34,095 bases of DNA, from NCBI GenBank assembly GCA_025362495.1, contig JANYGI010000235.1, forward strand, positions 1 to 34,095, in the 5' to 3' direction. Source of the stretch: Byssovorax sp. GTDB taxonomy: Bacteria > Myxococcota_A > Polyangia > Polyangiales > Polyangiaceae. Positions 7,516 to 16,720 of the stretch are shown here, piece after piece. The position numbers and the translations under genes were made by a program. Numbering within the stretch: the stretch's first letter is position 1; every line of letters begins with the position of its first letter. A model generated the notes under the pieces. That model ran no database searches. It had not been told where the DNA came from and saw only the letters and a list, made by a program, of their open reading frames with translations.

Positions 7516-9009
7516 CTACGGCTGCGCGGTCGGCGCGGGCGTCACGGCCGGCTGAGCCTCGGTGAGGATCGATCGGTACACGTGCGCATAGCGGCGCGCG
7601 GGGCGATCCCACCCGAGGTCGAGGCGCATCACGCGGCGGCGCAGCGCGCCCCAGCGCGGGTGCGAGACCGCGGCGACCGCGCGCTGCACCGCGCCGACGA
7701 GCGCCGTCGCCGTCGGCTTGTCGAAGAGGAACCCCGAGCCGGTGTCGAGCCCCGCGTCGCAGTCGACGATGGTGTCGACGAGGCCGCCGGTGCGGCTCGC
7801 GACCGGGAGCGCGCCGTAGCGCTGCGCGTAGAGCTGCACGAGGCCGCAAGGCTCGTAGCGCGACGGGACGACGACGATGTCGGCCGCCGCGAGGAGGCGA
7901 TGCGAGACCGCCTCGCTCACGCCGCCGAGGTACTTCGCGCGCTCGCTCGACTTCGCCACGCCGGCCTCGAGCTTGGCCTCGAGCGCAGCGTCGCCCTTGC
8001 CGGCGATGACGACGCTGACATCGCCCTTCAGGATCTTCGGCAGCGCCGCGGCGAGCAGATCGCTGCCCTTCTGCGCGACGACGCGGCCGAGAGAGACGAT
8101 GAGCGGCCGCTCCGGGTTGATCTCGAGCCCGATCTCCTGGAGCAGCGCGCTCTTGCAGCGGCCCTTGTTGGCGGTGTCCTCGGCGTCGTAGCGCGCGGCG
8201 ATCGCCGGATCCGTCATCGGGTTCCACACGGCGTAGTCGATGCCGTTGATGATCCCGAGGACCTTGTCTTTGCGGCTGCGGAGCACGCCGTCGAGGCGCT
8301 CGCCGAGCTCTGGCGTGAGGATCTCGCGAGCGTAGGTGGTGGACACCGTCGTCACGGCCGAGGCCGCCAGGAGGCCGCCCTTGAGGAAGCTGATCTGCCC
8401 GTAGAACTCGAGGTGATCGGTGCTGAAGTGATCGAGCCCGAGGCCGAGCTGCGCGAGCGCCGCCACCGGGAAGCTGCCCTGGTGCGAGAGGTTGTGCAGG
8501 GTGAGCACAGTGCGAGTCCGGCCGAGCTCGCCGCCCTGCTCGCGGAGCAGATAAGGCACCATCGCCGTGGGCCAGTCGTGGGCGTGGACGATGTCGTACG
8601 GCGTCCCCGCGCGAGAACGCTGGCGGACGACCTCGACCACGGCGCGCGAGAAGAGGCCGAATCGACGGGCGTTGTCGGCGTAGTCACCGCTGTCGTCGCC
8701 GTAGACGCCGGGGCGGTCGAACAGGCCCGGGAAGTCGATCACGAGCAGCTCGACGCCGGAGCCGAGCTTGCCGTCGAGCACATGAAACGACTCCCCCGCG
8801 GGCGCGCCGGGCAGGCTCGGCAGCGCCATCGGCGTGAGCCGCCGCGCGAGGAGCAGGCCCGAGGCCTCGAGCGCGGGGAAGCGCGGGATGGCGATCGTCA
8901 CCTTGTGGCCGAGGAGGCGGAGGGCCTTGGAGAGCGCGGCGACGACGTCGGCGAGGCCGCCGACCTTGACCATCGGGGCGAGCTCGGACGCGGCGAAGAG
9001 GATATCCAT
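7516..9009 (-). CDS. glgA: Glycogen synthase, ADP-glucose type
   Basis: The 497-residue product has the length and layout of GT5 glycogen synthases, which add glucose from ADP-glucose to alpha-1,4-glucan in the cytoplasm. It begins MDILFAASELAPMVKVGGLA, carrying the KxGGL ADP-glucose-binding motif at Lys15. HDWPTAMVPYLL corresponds to the conserved HDW segment of the first Rossmann domain, and TVSTTYAREI to the inter-domain signature. The second domain carries SRYEPCGLVQLYAQRYG with the catalytic-site Glu at about 386, and then RTGGLVDTI. A short Pro/Ala tail ends the protein. No other glycogen gene is nearby. The gene lies 42 bases downstream of the SIMPL lipoprotein gene on the same strand and could be co-transcribed. 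No strong Shine-Dalgarno is seen. Confidence 0.97.
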   Translation of the reverse strand: MDILFAASELAPMVKVGGLADVVAALSKALRLLGHKVTIAIPRFPALEASGLLLARRLTPMALPSLPGAPAGESFHVLDGKLGSGVELLVIDFPGLFDRPGVYGDDSGDYADNARRFGLFSRAVVEVVRQRSRAGTPYDIVHAHDWPTAMVPYLLREQGGELGRTRTVLTLHNLSHQGSFPVAALAQLGLGLDHFSTDHLEFYGQISFLKGGLLAASAVTTVSTTYAREILTPELGERLDGVLRSRKDKVLGIINGIDYAVWNPMTDPAIAARYDAEDTANKGRCKSALLQEIGLEINPERPLIVSLGRVVAQKGSDLLAAALPKILKGDVSVVIAGKGDAALEAKLEAGVAKSSERAKYLGGVSEAVSHRLLAAADIVVVPSRYEPCGLVQLYAQRYGALPVASRTGGLVDTIVDCDAGLDTGSGFLFDKPTATALVGAVQRAVAAVSHPRWGALRRRVMRLDLGWDRPARRYAHVYRSILTEAQPAVTPAPTAQP

Positions 9010-9051
9010 GTCGGCGCCGCTCTAGCACAGTTCGGCCCCGGGGTGGGTCGC

Positions 9052-9825
9052 TCACGCGGCGGGCAGGAGCGCAAAGACGATCTGGATCCGATCGGTGATC
9101 GTCACCTCGCCGGTCTCGATCGGCGTCGGATCGGCCGCGCGGAGCCCGACCGATCCCTGGCCCATGGCGCGACCGAAGGGCTGGAGGCCGACCTCATCAA
9201 TCGAGATCACCTCGCCGAGCTCGACCCCGGCGGCGCGGGCCAGGCCCTCGGCGCGGGCGCGAGCGTCGGCGACGGCGAGCTCGCGCGCGCGGCGGCGGAG
9301 CGCGGCCTCGTCGCTGTGCGCGAACGAGACGCCCCAGACCTCGTTGGCGCCGGCGCTCACCGCGGCGTCGAGGATCGCTCCGGTGCGCTTCATGTCGCGG
9401 ATCGTGACCGCGACGGAGTTGCTCGCCACGTAGGTCAACGGCGTGGTGCCCGGGGCCGCGCCGGGCTTCGCGGGAGGCAGGTTGTAGCGCTCGGATCGGA
9501 TGGAAAACGCGCTGGTCTGGATGTCGACGTCGGCGACGCCGAGCCGCTTGACGGCGGCGATCACCGCGGCCATGCGCGCCGCGGCGTCCCGCGTCGCCGC
9601 GACGGCGCTCGGCGCGGTGGCCTCGACGCCGAGCGTGGTCCTCGCGAGATCGGGCGCCTCGCGGATCTGTCCCTCGCCGACAACGGTGATCGCGCGCGGC
9701 GGCGCGGCGGAGCTCGGCGTGGTCGGGCCCACGCCGTTCACGCAGCCTCCGAGAAAAAAGGCCAGCGCCGTCGGTACGAGCAGCCCCAGGATCTTGAGTC
9801 GGGCACGTGTGCGGAGAAGGCTCAT
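9052..9825 (-). CDS. SIMPL-domain (DUF541) lipoprotein
   Basis: The product has 257 residues. The ATG follows a clear GGAGG seven bases upstream, which rules out an earlier in-frame codon. The signal ends in lipobox FLGGC (Cys28). The mature protein matches the SIMPL/DUF541 family (YggE/BP26 type): it opens with ITVVGEGQIREAPDLA, then a helix, then the DIQTSAFSI segment, a central YVASNSVAVTIRD strand, and the helix ELAVADARARAEGLARAAG, ending in a beta-rich tail. Members are periplasmic or outer-membrane proteins that form oligomers; YggE has been linked to oxidative-stress tolerance, but the molecular function is unsettled. It shares a short intergenic region with the divergent PPC-like lipoprotein gene. 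Confidence 0.93.
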   Translation of the reverse strand: MSLLRTRARLKILGLLVPTALAFFLGGCVNGVGPTTPSSAAPPRAITVVGEGQIREAPDLARTTLGVEATAPSAVAATRDAAARMAAVIAAVKRLGVADVDIQTSAFSIRSERYNLPPAKPGAAPGTTPLTYVASNSVAVTIRDMKRTGAILDAAVSAGANEVWGVSFAHSDEAALRRRARELAVADARARAEGLARAAGVELGEVISIDEVGLQPFGRAMGQGSVGLRAADPTPIETGEVTITDRIQIVFALLPAA

Positions 9826-9958
9826 CGGTCGACCTCCAGATCGACGCCCCCCGGCGCCGTGCCCCGCCCGCAGCACGTTCCAAGCCGAACGCGAGCGCTG
9901 GAAAAGACGATCAACGCCACCGCGCCCGGGCTATATCCGTGAGAGGGACAACGGCAAC

Positions 9959-11404
9959 ATGCGGACGAGACTTCTTCCTGGTTTTTTCGTGACGTCGCTT
10001 CTCTTCGCCCCGGTCGTGGGGTGCGGAGACGGAGGCACGGGTGGAGCCGGCGGAGGCGCGACGACGACCGCGAGCGCGACGACGACGACCACCGTCGGCC
10101 CCTCGACGTCGGCCACGACCGGCGGCGACGGCGGGAGCGACGGCAACGACGACTTCGCCACGGCCGTGAAGCTCACTGTCGGCGCGCCCGTCGACGCGTA
10201 CCTCGAGCCGTCGACGGACCAGGATTTTTACGTGTTCCAGGGCCTGAAGGGGCAGGCGCTCTCGCTCACGATCAAGGCCGAGGAGACGCCGTTCGACGCG
10301 CACACGATCGACACCGTCCTCACCCTCTACGACGCCTCGAAGACGCGGATCGCCGAGAACGACAATCCGACGCCGCGCACCAGCGACGACGCGCAGATCT
10401 TCACCGTGCTGCCCGCCGACGGCGCGTACTACGTGCGCGTGACCGAGTGCTGGTCGTGGGCGGCGAACGCCATGGGCTGCGCCAAGCCGCAGCACAAGCT
10501 CAGCACCGCGTACACGCTCACGGTCGCGGATCTCGACGGCACCATAGCGGGCATCTGCGCCGACACCGAGAAGGGCAACGACAGCACCACGGCGACGCCG
10601 GTGACGTACGCCGCGGCTCTGCCTGCGGGTGGCCGGCCGGTGTCGATTGTCTACGGCCGCTTCGAGGCCGCTGACGACGTCGACGTGTTCAGCTTCGATT
10701 ACCCGGCCGACATCGTCGATGTGCCCGCGGGATCGCGGATGCTCGCGAGCGAGTGGAGCCTCCGCGAAGGCCCGGGCGGCGACGGCGCGAGCGGGCCCAC
10801 GGGGCGGATCTACATCACCACGCAGGCCGATCCGACCAAGCGCGTCGCGCAGCTCGACGAGGGTGATTTCGCGTCGCGTGGCGCCCGCCTGTGGCCGCCG
10901 CTCGACGTGGCCGAGAAATATTTTCTCTTCGTCGAGCACCCCCAGGCGCCCCTCGGCGCCAACGAATTCTACGTCGTCGTCCACGGCGTCGGCACGTCGC
11001 AGCCGCTCGAGCAGAGCGAGGCCACGAACGACGTCGTGACCACGCCCGAGCCGCTGATGCCCGCCGTCGATGGCAGCTACTACATCGAGGGCGACCTCGG
11101 GAACGCGGGCACCGACGTCGATCACTTCAGCTTCGACGTCACCGCGCAGGCGGGCAAGACGGTCGCCGTTTACTGCGTCGCAGGGCGCGCGGGCTCGGGC
11201 CTGGTGAGCTTCGAGGTCGATCTCCTCGATCCGGCGAAGATGACCAAGCTCTGGATCATCAAGGAGACCGCGCAGACCGACGCGACGACGCCGATGCTGC
11301 CCGTGCCCGCGGGCGCGAAGACGCTGATCCTCAAGCTCAGCGCCGCGGGGCAAGATCCGGTGATCACCGGCACGTACTATCGCTGCGGGGTTCATTTCCA
11401 GTAG
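9959..11404 (+). CDS. Lipoprotein with PPC-like beta domains
   Basis: The product has 481 residues. AGAGGGA lies about ten bases before the chosen ATG, and the protein starts with a signal ending in lipobox PVVGC (Cys22). A Gly/Thr-rich linker with runs of Thr follows the Cys, a typical flexible stalk. The next ~110 residues look like a bacterial pre-peptidase C-terminal (PPC) domain: AYLEPSTDQDFYVFQGLKG, then VLTLYDASKTRIAENDN, then ADGAYYVRVTE. Two further segments (about 220-370 and 370-481) repeat the DVDVFSFDY and DVDHFSFDV pattern and are probably related beta-sandwiches. PPC domains usually flank secreted peptidases; no catalytic domain is present here, so a binding or structural role is inferred. 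Confidence 0.92.
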   Translation: MRTRLLPGFFVTSLLFAPVVGCGDGGTGGAGGGATTTASATTTTTVGPSTSATTGGDGGSDGNDDFATAVKLTVGAPVDAYLEPSTDQDFYVFQGLKGQALSLTIKAEETPFDAHTIDTVLTLYDASKTRIAENDNPTPRTSDDAQIFTVLPADGAYYVRVTECWSWAANAMGCAKPQHKLSTAYTLTVADLDGTIAGICADTEKGNDSTTATPVTYAAALPAGGRPVSIVYGRFEAADDVDVFSFDYPADIVDVPAGSRMLASEWSLREGPGGDGASGPTGRIYITTQADPTKRVAQLDEGDFASRGARLWPPLDVAEKYFLFVEHPQAPLGANEFYVVVHGVGTSQPLEQSEATNDVVTTPEPLMPAVDGSYYIEGDLGNAGTDVDHFSFDVTAQAGKTVAVYCVAGRAGSGLVSFEVDLLDPAKMTKLWIIKETAQTDATTPMLPVPAGAKTLILKLSAAGQDPVITGTYYRCGVHFQ

Positions 11405-11455
11405 GCCCTCATCGGCCCTCCGGGGCGGCGATCGTCGTGTAATGTCGGGCGCGCC

Positions 11456-14400
11456 ATGCGCTCTCCGCAGGTCACCGCCGTCGCCCTCGTCGCCCTCGTC
11501 TCCGCCTGCAGCGGCGCGCCGCCCGCGTCGCCACCGAAGCTCGCGGCCCACGCGCTCTGCGAGGGCGCGCACCTCGACGCCTGCGAGCGCCGGCTCGTCG
11601 ACGCCGACGCCGACGATCTCCACGCCGTCGCCGTGGACTACGTCGCCGCGCGCGCCGAGCGCGACTCCGCCGATCCGTGGGCGACCGTGTTTCGCGAGCT
11701 CGATCGCGGTCCGCACCCGGCGGCGGCGATCGTCGGCGATCCGCACGCCGCCACCGCCGCCGCGAAGCTCGGCGAGGCCGCGCGCTTCGTCGCGGCGCCG
11801 ACGCTGCCGAGGCCCGCGCTGCTCGACGAAGACGCGCTGCTCGTCGCGCTCGCGGGCGCCGCCGGTTACCGCCACGTCATCCACGTGCGCGGGCCTTCCG
11901 CGGCGATCACGCAGCTCTTTCCGCGCGATCCGCTCGCGCCGTTCCTGGGCGGCCTGCCGCCGCGCGTGCGCGACGACGCGGCGCTCGCGCACCTCGGCGA
12001 CGACGTCGCGCTCGCGGCCGCGATCGACGAGGCCTTCGAGGCCGCCGGCGCGTTCCGCTACGTCGACGCGGCCCGCGCGGCGGATCGCCTCGAATCGCTG
12101 CTGCTGCCGCGCGATCCGCTCGCCGAGACGTCGCTCCGCGCGCGCTACGCGCGGCAGCTCCTCGGCAACGCCGGCCTCGTCCTCGACGCCGGAGATCAGC
12201 GCGACGATCACGCCGCGCCGCCGCCGATTGCCGAGGCGTCCGCGCCCGCGCCGACCGACACGCCGTACGGCGATCAGCTCCGCGTGCACCTCGCGACGAG
12301 CGCGCGCGCCGAGTGGGCTCGCCGCGGCTCGACGATCCTCGCGGCGATCGCCGACGATCGCCGCGACGACGTCGCCGCGCTCGAGGGCGCGCCGACGGAG
12401 TGCAGCGCCGAGCGCCGCCCGCCGCCGATGGAAGGCCTGCGCGATCTGGTGTTCGCGCACCGCCTCGCGGGCGCGCTCGTCCACGACGAGGCCACGTCGA
12501 AGCGCGGCGCCGCGGGCGGCTTCCTGCCGTTGCCGGCGTGGCTCACGCGCTACGAGGCGCTCGTCGATCTCGTCGAGAAGGCCCACGTCGGCTGGTCGTA
12601 CGTGCCGACGATCCTGCTCCAGCGCGGCGACGCGTTCGGCCTCGATCCCGCCGGCAGCACGACCTACCGCCGCGTCACGGCGCTCGGCAACGCGCACCTC
12701 GACGCGACCCGGGCCCTCGAGCAGAGCGCGCCGACGCGCTATCGCGCGCTCTCGCAGGTGGCGTTCGCGGTGAGCCCCGGCGTGATCTTCGACGATCGCC
12801 TGCGCGAGCCGCTGATCCGGCTCACCGAGGCCACCGTGAAAGACAAGCTCGCCGCGGCGAGCGATCCCGCGGGGATCTTCGCCGGCGTGCTCACCGGGGC
12901 GTTCGCGGGGCTCTCGTACCCGCCCGCGGTGCAGGAGGCGCATTTCGTCGCGCTGCAAGGGGCCTTCGCGGCGAAGCTGCAGGGCGATCTTCATCGCAGC
13001 ACCGGCTGGAGCACCGCGGGCCTCTACGCCCTCGACGCGGCTTACCGGCTCGTCGCCGATCAGCGACCAAAGCTCGACGTGTCGGCCGCGGAGATCGCCC
13101 GCGCGCTCCACGATCCCGCGCTGCCCTACCCGGCCCTCGGCGCGCTGGCGACCGCCGCCGCGCAGTACGCCGCGCTCGCCGCCGCGCACAAGCTCGATCC
13201 CGATCTCCACCCCGTGGCGCGCTTCCCGCCCGAGCGTCGCGCCGCGCGCGAGACGCTGCGCGCCGCGCTCGCGGGCCTCGGCGCCCCGGGCGAGGCGCCG
13301 AACAACGTGCTCGACGACGTGACCGATCTCGCCGACGGGCTCGTCGCGACGCTCACGGCGGCGATCGGCGAGAAGGCCGCCGAGCCATCGACGACCACGA
13401 AGCCAGTCAAAACGAAGGGCGGCGCGAAGGTCGCGGCCGCGACGACGTGCGCGACGAAGGCTGGCGTGGTGCTGACGCCGGCGACGCGGCGGGCGCTGGC
13501 GAGGCTCGGCGACGTGCGCCTGCGCATCCTCGGCCACCCGCGCTTCAAGCAGGGCGACGGGCTCTGGGTGCGGCGCGCGCGGCTGCTCGTCACGGTGCTC
13601 TCCGACGCGATGGACGTCGCGCTGAAAGACGACAAGCGCCTGGTGTTCACGTTGCCCGAAGGCGCCGCCGAGAAGAGCGCGACGGACGCCCTCCGCGAGT
13701 GGGACGATCGCCCCGCGGCCGACGTCGTCGCCGGCGTCTATGCGCTGGCGCGCGAGGTCGCCACGGCCGACACGAAGGAGCGGTTCCTCGCGCGCAGCGG
13801 CCGCCCGGTGCAGCGCGTGCTCACCGGCGTCGCGGCGCTCTTTCGCGGCGAGCCCGGCGGAGCCACGGGCGCCGGCGTGGCGCTGCTCGACGCGTTCGCG
13901 CGGCTCGGAGTCGGCCCCGACTCCGGCAAGACCCTCGACGCGATGCTGGTCTCGTACGCGTCGGCGTTCTACGCCGGCGGCCGCGCCGATCAGGGCGATC
14001 TCGCGCTCCTCGGCGCGATGGCCGTCGCGGCGCTCACGCAGGCTCCGCCGTCGCCCGAGGCCATCGCGCTCGCGGCACAGCACAAGAGCCGCATCACCTG
14101 GGCGCTGCGCTTCCTCGCCGAGCTCACCGCGACGTCGCGCAACGCCGCGCCCGATCCCGCCGCGTACGCCGGGGCCATGCGCGCCGCGACCGACGACGCG
14201 TGCCAGCTCCCCGCCGCCGAGGGCACGCTCGCCGTCGCGGGCGCCGTCCACGATTTCGCCGCGGGCCGTCGCAGCGAGGCGCGGGCCGCGCTCGATCACT
14301 TCCTCGACGCGGCCGAGTCGGGTGGCCTCCGCGTGCCGCGCATGGCGTACCGCTACGAAGAGAAGACGGCGACGAAGGTCTTCGCGCTGACGCTCGAGGT

Positions 14401-15793
14401 CTCCTACGGCGCGGGCATGCTCCAGGGCTCGAACACCTTCCAGCTCGGCCTCGGGATCCGATCGCGCGGGGAGCCCGAGGGCGCGCTCACGGCCGCGCTC
14501 GCGCCCGACGACGGCGCGAAATCCGACGAGGAGTCGGCGCGCTACTACGTCCACGCGGCGGCGCTCGCGGCCGTGTACCACCTGCTCGACGGCGACGAGG
14601 CGCGGGCCACCACGGCCGCGCGCCGCGCCCTCGCGGTGCTCACGGCGGGCGCGCGCCTCGGGCCACGCTCGGTGCGCACCGAGCACCCCGCAACGCTCGG
14701 CGTCGACGCCCGCGCGACCCTCGCCGTCGCGGCGCAGCTCGCCGCCGAAGCGGGGATGCCCTTCCTCGCGGGCGATCTCTGGACGGTGGTGCGCCAGGGC
14801 TTGCCCGAGGGCGCCGACGACGCCGTGATCGCCGGCATCCTCGATCCCGTCCCCTTCGGCCTCACCGGCGTGGCCGAGCTCGATCCCGTGCTGGCGCGCA
14901 CGCGAAAATCGCTTCGTTTCGTGGCTGATCCGCTCGCGTGCACCCGCGCGAAGATCGACGTCGGCGCCTACGAAGAGCCCGCCTGCGACGCCTACCCGCT
15001 CGCGCTCTCGCTCCGCATCGCCGACGTGCTGAAGAAGCTCCCCCGCCTCCGCCGCGGCGACACCGGCGCTCGCTGCGCGCCGCTGCGATCGCTCGACGCG
15101 TTCCTCGGCGGCGCCGATCGCGGCGCCTATGATCCCGACGCCTTCACGCGCGCCGTGGAGGATCTCCGCGCCGGCGGCCGCCTCTACGACGCGGCGACGC
15201 TGCTCACGCGCCAGCGCCACGACGGCCACTGCGGCCCGCTGATCCTCACCGCGAGCCGCGCGCTCGGCCGCTCGCTCACGCTGGGGCCGCTGGTGCGCGC
15301 CGATCTTCTCAGCGTCGCCGTCAACTGCACGGCCGCGGCCGGCGGCCCCGACGTCGCCGCCGATCTCGTCGCCCTCGACGCGGCGACGCGCGCGCTCGCC
15401 GATCCCGCGCGCAGCCTCAAGGTCCTGCTCTCCGTCGCCGATCTCGCGGCGCGCACCGATCAGTGGGCGCTGCTCGATCAGCTGGTCCAGCAGCCGGATT
15501 TCATCGATCGCTGGAGCACCGTGCACCCGACGGCGGCCGCCGCGGCGCTGCTCTTCGACCACGCCGTGGCCGTCGTCGCGGGCCGCCCCGTCGACCTCGA
15601 GAAGACCCGCGCCGCTCACGCCCTCGTCTGCGAGATCTTCCCCCCGGGCGATCGCGCCGAGGTCTGCGCCGATCTCGCCGCGCTCCGCGCCCCGCCCGCC
15701 GGCTCCCCCGCCGATCGACGCAGCGTCGCCAGGGAAGCCGTCCAGCGCCGCATCACGGCCTTCACCAACCCGCCTTCAAAGCATTCTCCCTAA
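11456..15793 (+). CDS. Very large orphan lipoprotein, mostly helical
   Basis: The product has 1445 residues and is the largest gene in the window. It starts with a short signal and lipobox LVSAC (Cys18). The mature protein is Ala/Arg/Asp/Leu-rich and reads as long helical arrays, in places like TPR or other solenoid repeats (for example AALAAVYHLLDGDEARATTAARRALAV). A Lys/Thr-rich spacer near residue 650 (TTTKPVKTK) may divide it into two lobes. I recognise no catalytic motif. Cys residues are sparse and fall mainly in the last third. It follows the PPC-like lipoprotein by 51 bases and may share its transcript. Function unknown; a scaffold-type role at the outer membrane is a guess. Third-position GC is extreme, so other frames also stay open, but only this one has a signal peptide and ordinary protein composition. 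Confidence 0.88.
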   Translation: MRSPQVTAVALVALVSACSGAPPASPPKLAAHALCEGAHLDACERRLVDADADDLHAVAVDYVAARAERDSADPWATVFRELDRGPHPAAAIVGDPHAATAAAKLGEAARFVAAPTLPRPALLDEDALLVALAGAAGYRHVIHVRGPSAAITQLFPRDPLAPFLGGLPPRVRDDAALAHLGDDVALAAAIDEAFEAAGAFRYVDAARAADRLESLLLPRDPLAETSLRARYARQLLGNAGLVLDAGDQRDDHAAPPPIAEASAPAPTDTPYGDQLRVHLATSARAEWARRGSTILAAIADDRRDDVAALEGAPTECSAERRPPPMEGLRDLVFAHRLAGALVHDEATSKRGAAGGFLPLPAWLTRYEALVDLVEKAHVGWSYVPTILLQRGDAFGLDPAGSTTYRRVTALGNAHLDATRALEQSAPTRYRALSQVAFAVSPGVIFDDRLREPLIRLTEATVKDKLAAASDPAGIFAGVLTGAFAGLSYPPAVQEAHFVALQGAFAAKLQGDLHRSTGWSTAGLYALDAAYRLVADQRPKLDVSAAEIARALHDPALPYPALGALATAAAQYAALAAAHKLDPDLHPVARFPPERRAARETLRAALAGLGAPGEAPNNVLDDVTDLADGLVATLTAAIGEKAAEPSTTTKPVKTKGGAKVAAATTCATKAGVVLTPATRRALARLGDVRLRILGHPRFKQGDGLWVRRARLLVTVLSDAMDVALKDDKRLVFTLPEGAAEKSATDALREWDDRPAADVVAGVYALAREVATADTKERFLARSGRPVQRVLTGVAALFRGEPGGATGAGVALLDAFARLGVGPDSGKTLDAMLVSYASAFYAGGRADQGDLALLGAMAVAALTQAPPSPEAIALAAQHKSRITWALRFLAELTATSRNAAPDPAAYAGAMRAATDDACQLPAAEGTLAVAGAVHDFAAGRRSEARAALDHFLDAAESGGLRVPRMAYRYEEKTATKVFALTLEVSYGAGMLQGSNTFQLGLGIRSRGEPEGALTAALAPDDGAKSDEESARYYVHAAALAAVYHLLDGDEARATTAARRALAVLTAGARLGPRSVRTEHPATLGVDARATLAVAAQLAAEAGMPFLAGDLWTVVRQGLPEGADDAVIAGILDPVPFGLTGVAELDPVLARTRKSLRFVADPLACTRAKIDVGAYEEPACDAYPLALSLRIADVLKKLPRLRRGDTGARCAPLRSLDAFLGGADRGAYDPDAFTRAVEDLRAGGRLYDAATLLTRQRHDGHCGPLILTASRALGRSLTLGPLVRADLLSVAVNCTAAAGGPDVAADLVALDAATRALADPARSLKVLLSVADLAARTDQWALLDQLVQQPDFIDRWSTVHPTAAAAALLFDHAVAVVAGRPVDLEKTRAAHALVCEIFPPGDRAEVCADLAALRAPPAGSPADRRSVAREAVQRRITAFTNPPSKHSP

Positions 15794-15940
15794 GGCCTCT
15801 CCCGAGTCGATGGCACGATTGCCGGAGTGTCCCTTCAGGAAGCCTGCCAATCGCCTTTGCCGACCTTGACGGTCCCCTCCCGCTTCCGTACGAGAGAGCG
15901 AGCACAGCGCGCCGCGATCAACGCAGCAGAGGGCTCGGGC

Positions 15941-16681
15941 ATGCACGATCTCGGTGAATTTTCTCTGCGGGACGTGGCCGAATGCACCGCGCGCGTACGC
16001 CGCCTCGGGCACGGCGCGGGCAGCATGGAAGAGGCGGCGAGCCGCATCGTGACGTACCTCTACGAGGACCTCTCCGATCATCGCAACGGCCGCCGAGCCT
16101 GCGCTCTCGTGCGCTTTTACAAGACGCACCCGTACGGCCTCCTCGACGCCGGCCGTCGTCGCTTCGCCGAGGCGCGGTTCACGGGCGAGCCGGCCGCGCC
16201 GGGCGCCCGCTGGCTCACGCTCTTGGCCACCACGGGCGACGAGCCGGCGTGGTGCTCCGTCGCCGGCTCGCGCGATCACCAGGCCATGCCCTTCGAGACC
16301 GCCGGCGACGCGGCTCGCGCTCCGAAGATGGTCCGCCTCGTCGACCAGCTGCGGCTCGCGCCCGGGCTCGACGGCGCGGCCCCGCCCTCGTCGCGATCCT
16401 CGGCCAGCGCCGCGGCGATCGACTTCCCGACCGGCGACGTCTTCCTCGGCTGCGCGCCCATGAATCCAGCCGGGCGACCGCTCGACGCCGCGTTCGCCAC
16501 GAGCCACCGGATCTGCTCGATGCTGGGCTTCGGTGGGCTCTTGCCCGGGGGCGATCTCTTCGTCGTCGTGCTCTTCACGCGCGTGGCGATCGGCGCCGCC
16601 GCGCGCGAGCTCTTCAAGACGCTCGCCCTCGCCGTGAAGGTCGGCGTCATGTCGTTCGAGCGCGGCCCGGTCTTCAGCTAG
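15941..16681 (+). CDS. Stand-alone sensory input-type domain protein
   Basis: The product has 246 residues. The ATG preceded by AGAGGG was chosen; an upstream GTG would add a 38-residue leader without conserved character. The whole protein resembles, from memory, the N-terminal input region of many bacterial PAS/hybrid histidine kinases: FSLRDVAECTARVRRLGHGA, then SMEEAASRIVTYLYEDL, CALVRFYKTHPYG, RWLTLLATTGDEPAW, and at the end MLGFGGLLPGGDLFVVVLF followed by a helix with LFKTLALAVKVG. No kinase or receiver domain follows, so the sensor is encoded alone. It has no signal peptide and is probably cytoplasmic. What it senses, and whether it partners a kinase elsewhere, cannot be told here. It converges with the membrane protein gene on its right. 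Confidence 0.85.
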   Translation: MHDLGEFSLRDVAECTARVRRLGHGAGSMEEAASRIVTYLYEDLSDHRNGRRACALVRFYKTHPYGLLDAGRRRFAEARFTGEPAAPGARWLTLLATTGDEPAWCSVAGSRDHQAMPFETAGDAARAPKMVRLVDQLRLAPGLDGAAPPSSRSSASAAAIDFPTGDVFLGCAPMNPAGRPLDAAFATSHRICSMLGFGGLLPGGDLFVVVLFTRVAIGAAARELFKTLALAVKVGVMSFERGPVFS

Positions 16682-16720
16682 CGCCTCGATCGCGACCGGC
16701 GCGCGCTCTCGCCGTGTGAA

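Noticed and set aside
7477-9942. An 821-codon plus-strand frame opposite glgA and the SIMPL gene
   Set aside because: Both minus-strand genes have family motifs and ribosome sites; the plus frame has only charged low-complexity sequence.
9911-15619. A 1902-codon open frame on the minus strand
   Set aside because: It is antisense to two well-supported lipoprotein genes. Its product is mostly Arg, Ala, Gly and Val, with no signal or domain, and such frames are expected opposite very GC-rich genes.
16697-16714. CGGCG/CGCCG stem between two converging genes
   Set aside because: A 5-bp stem with an eight-base loop is too weak to call in DNA of this GC content.
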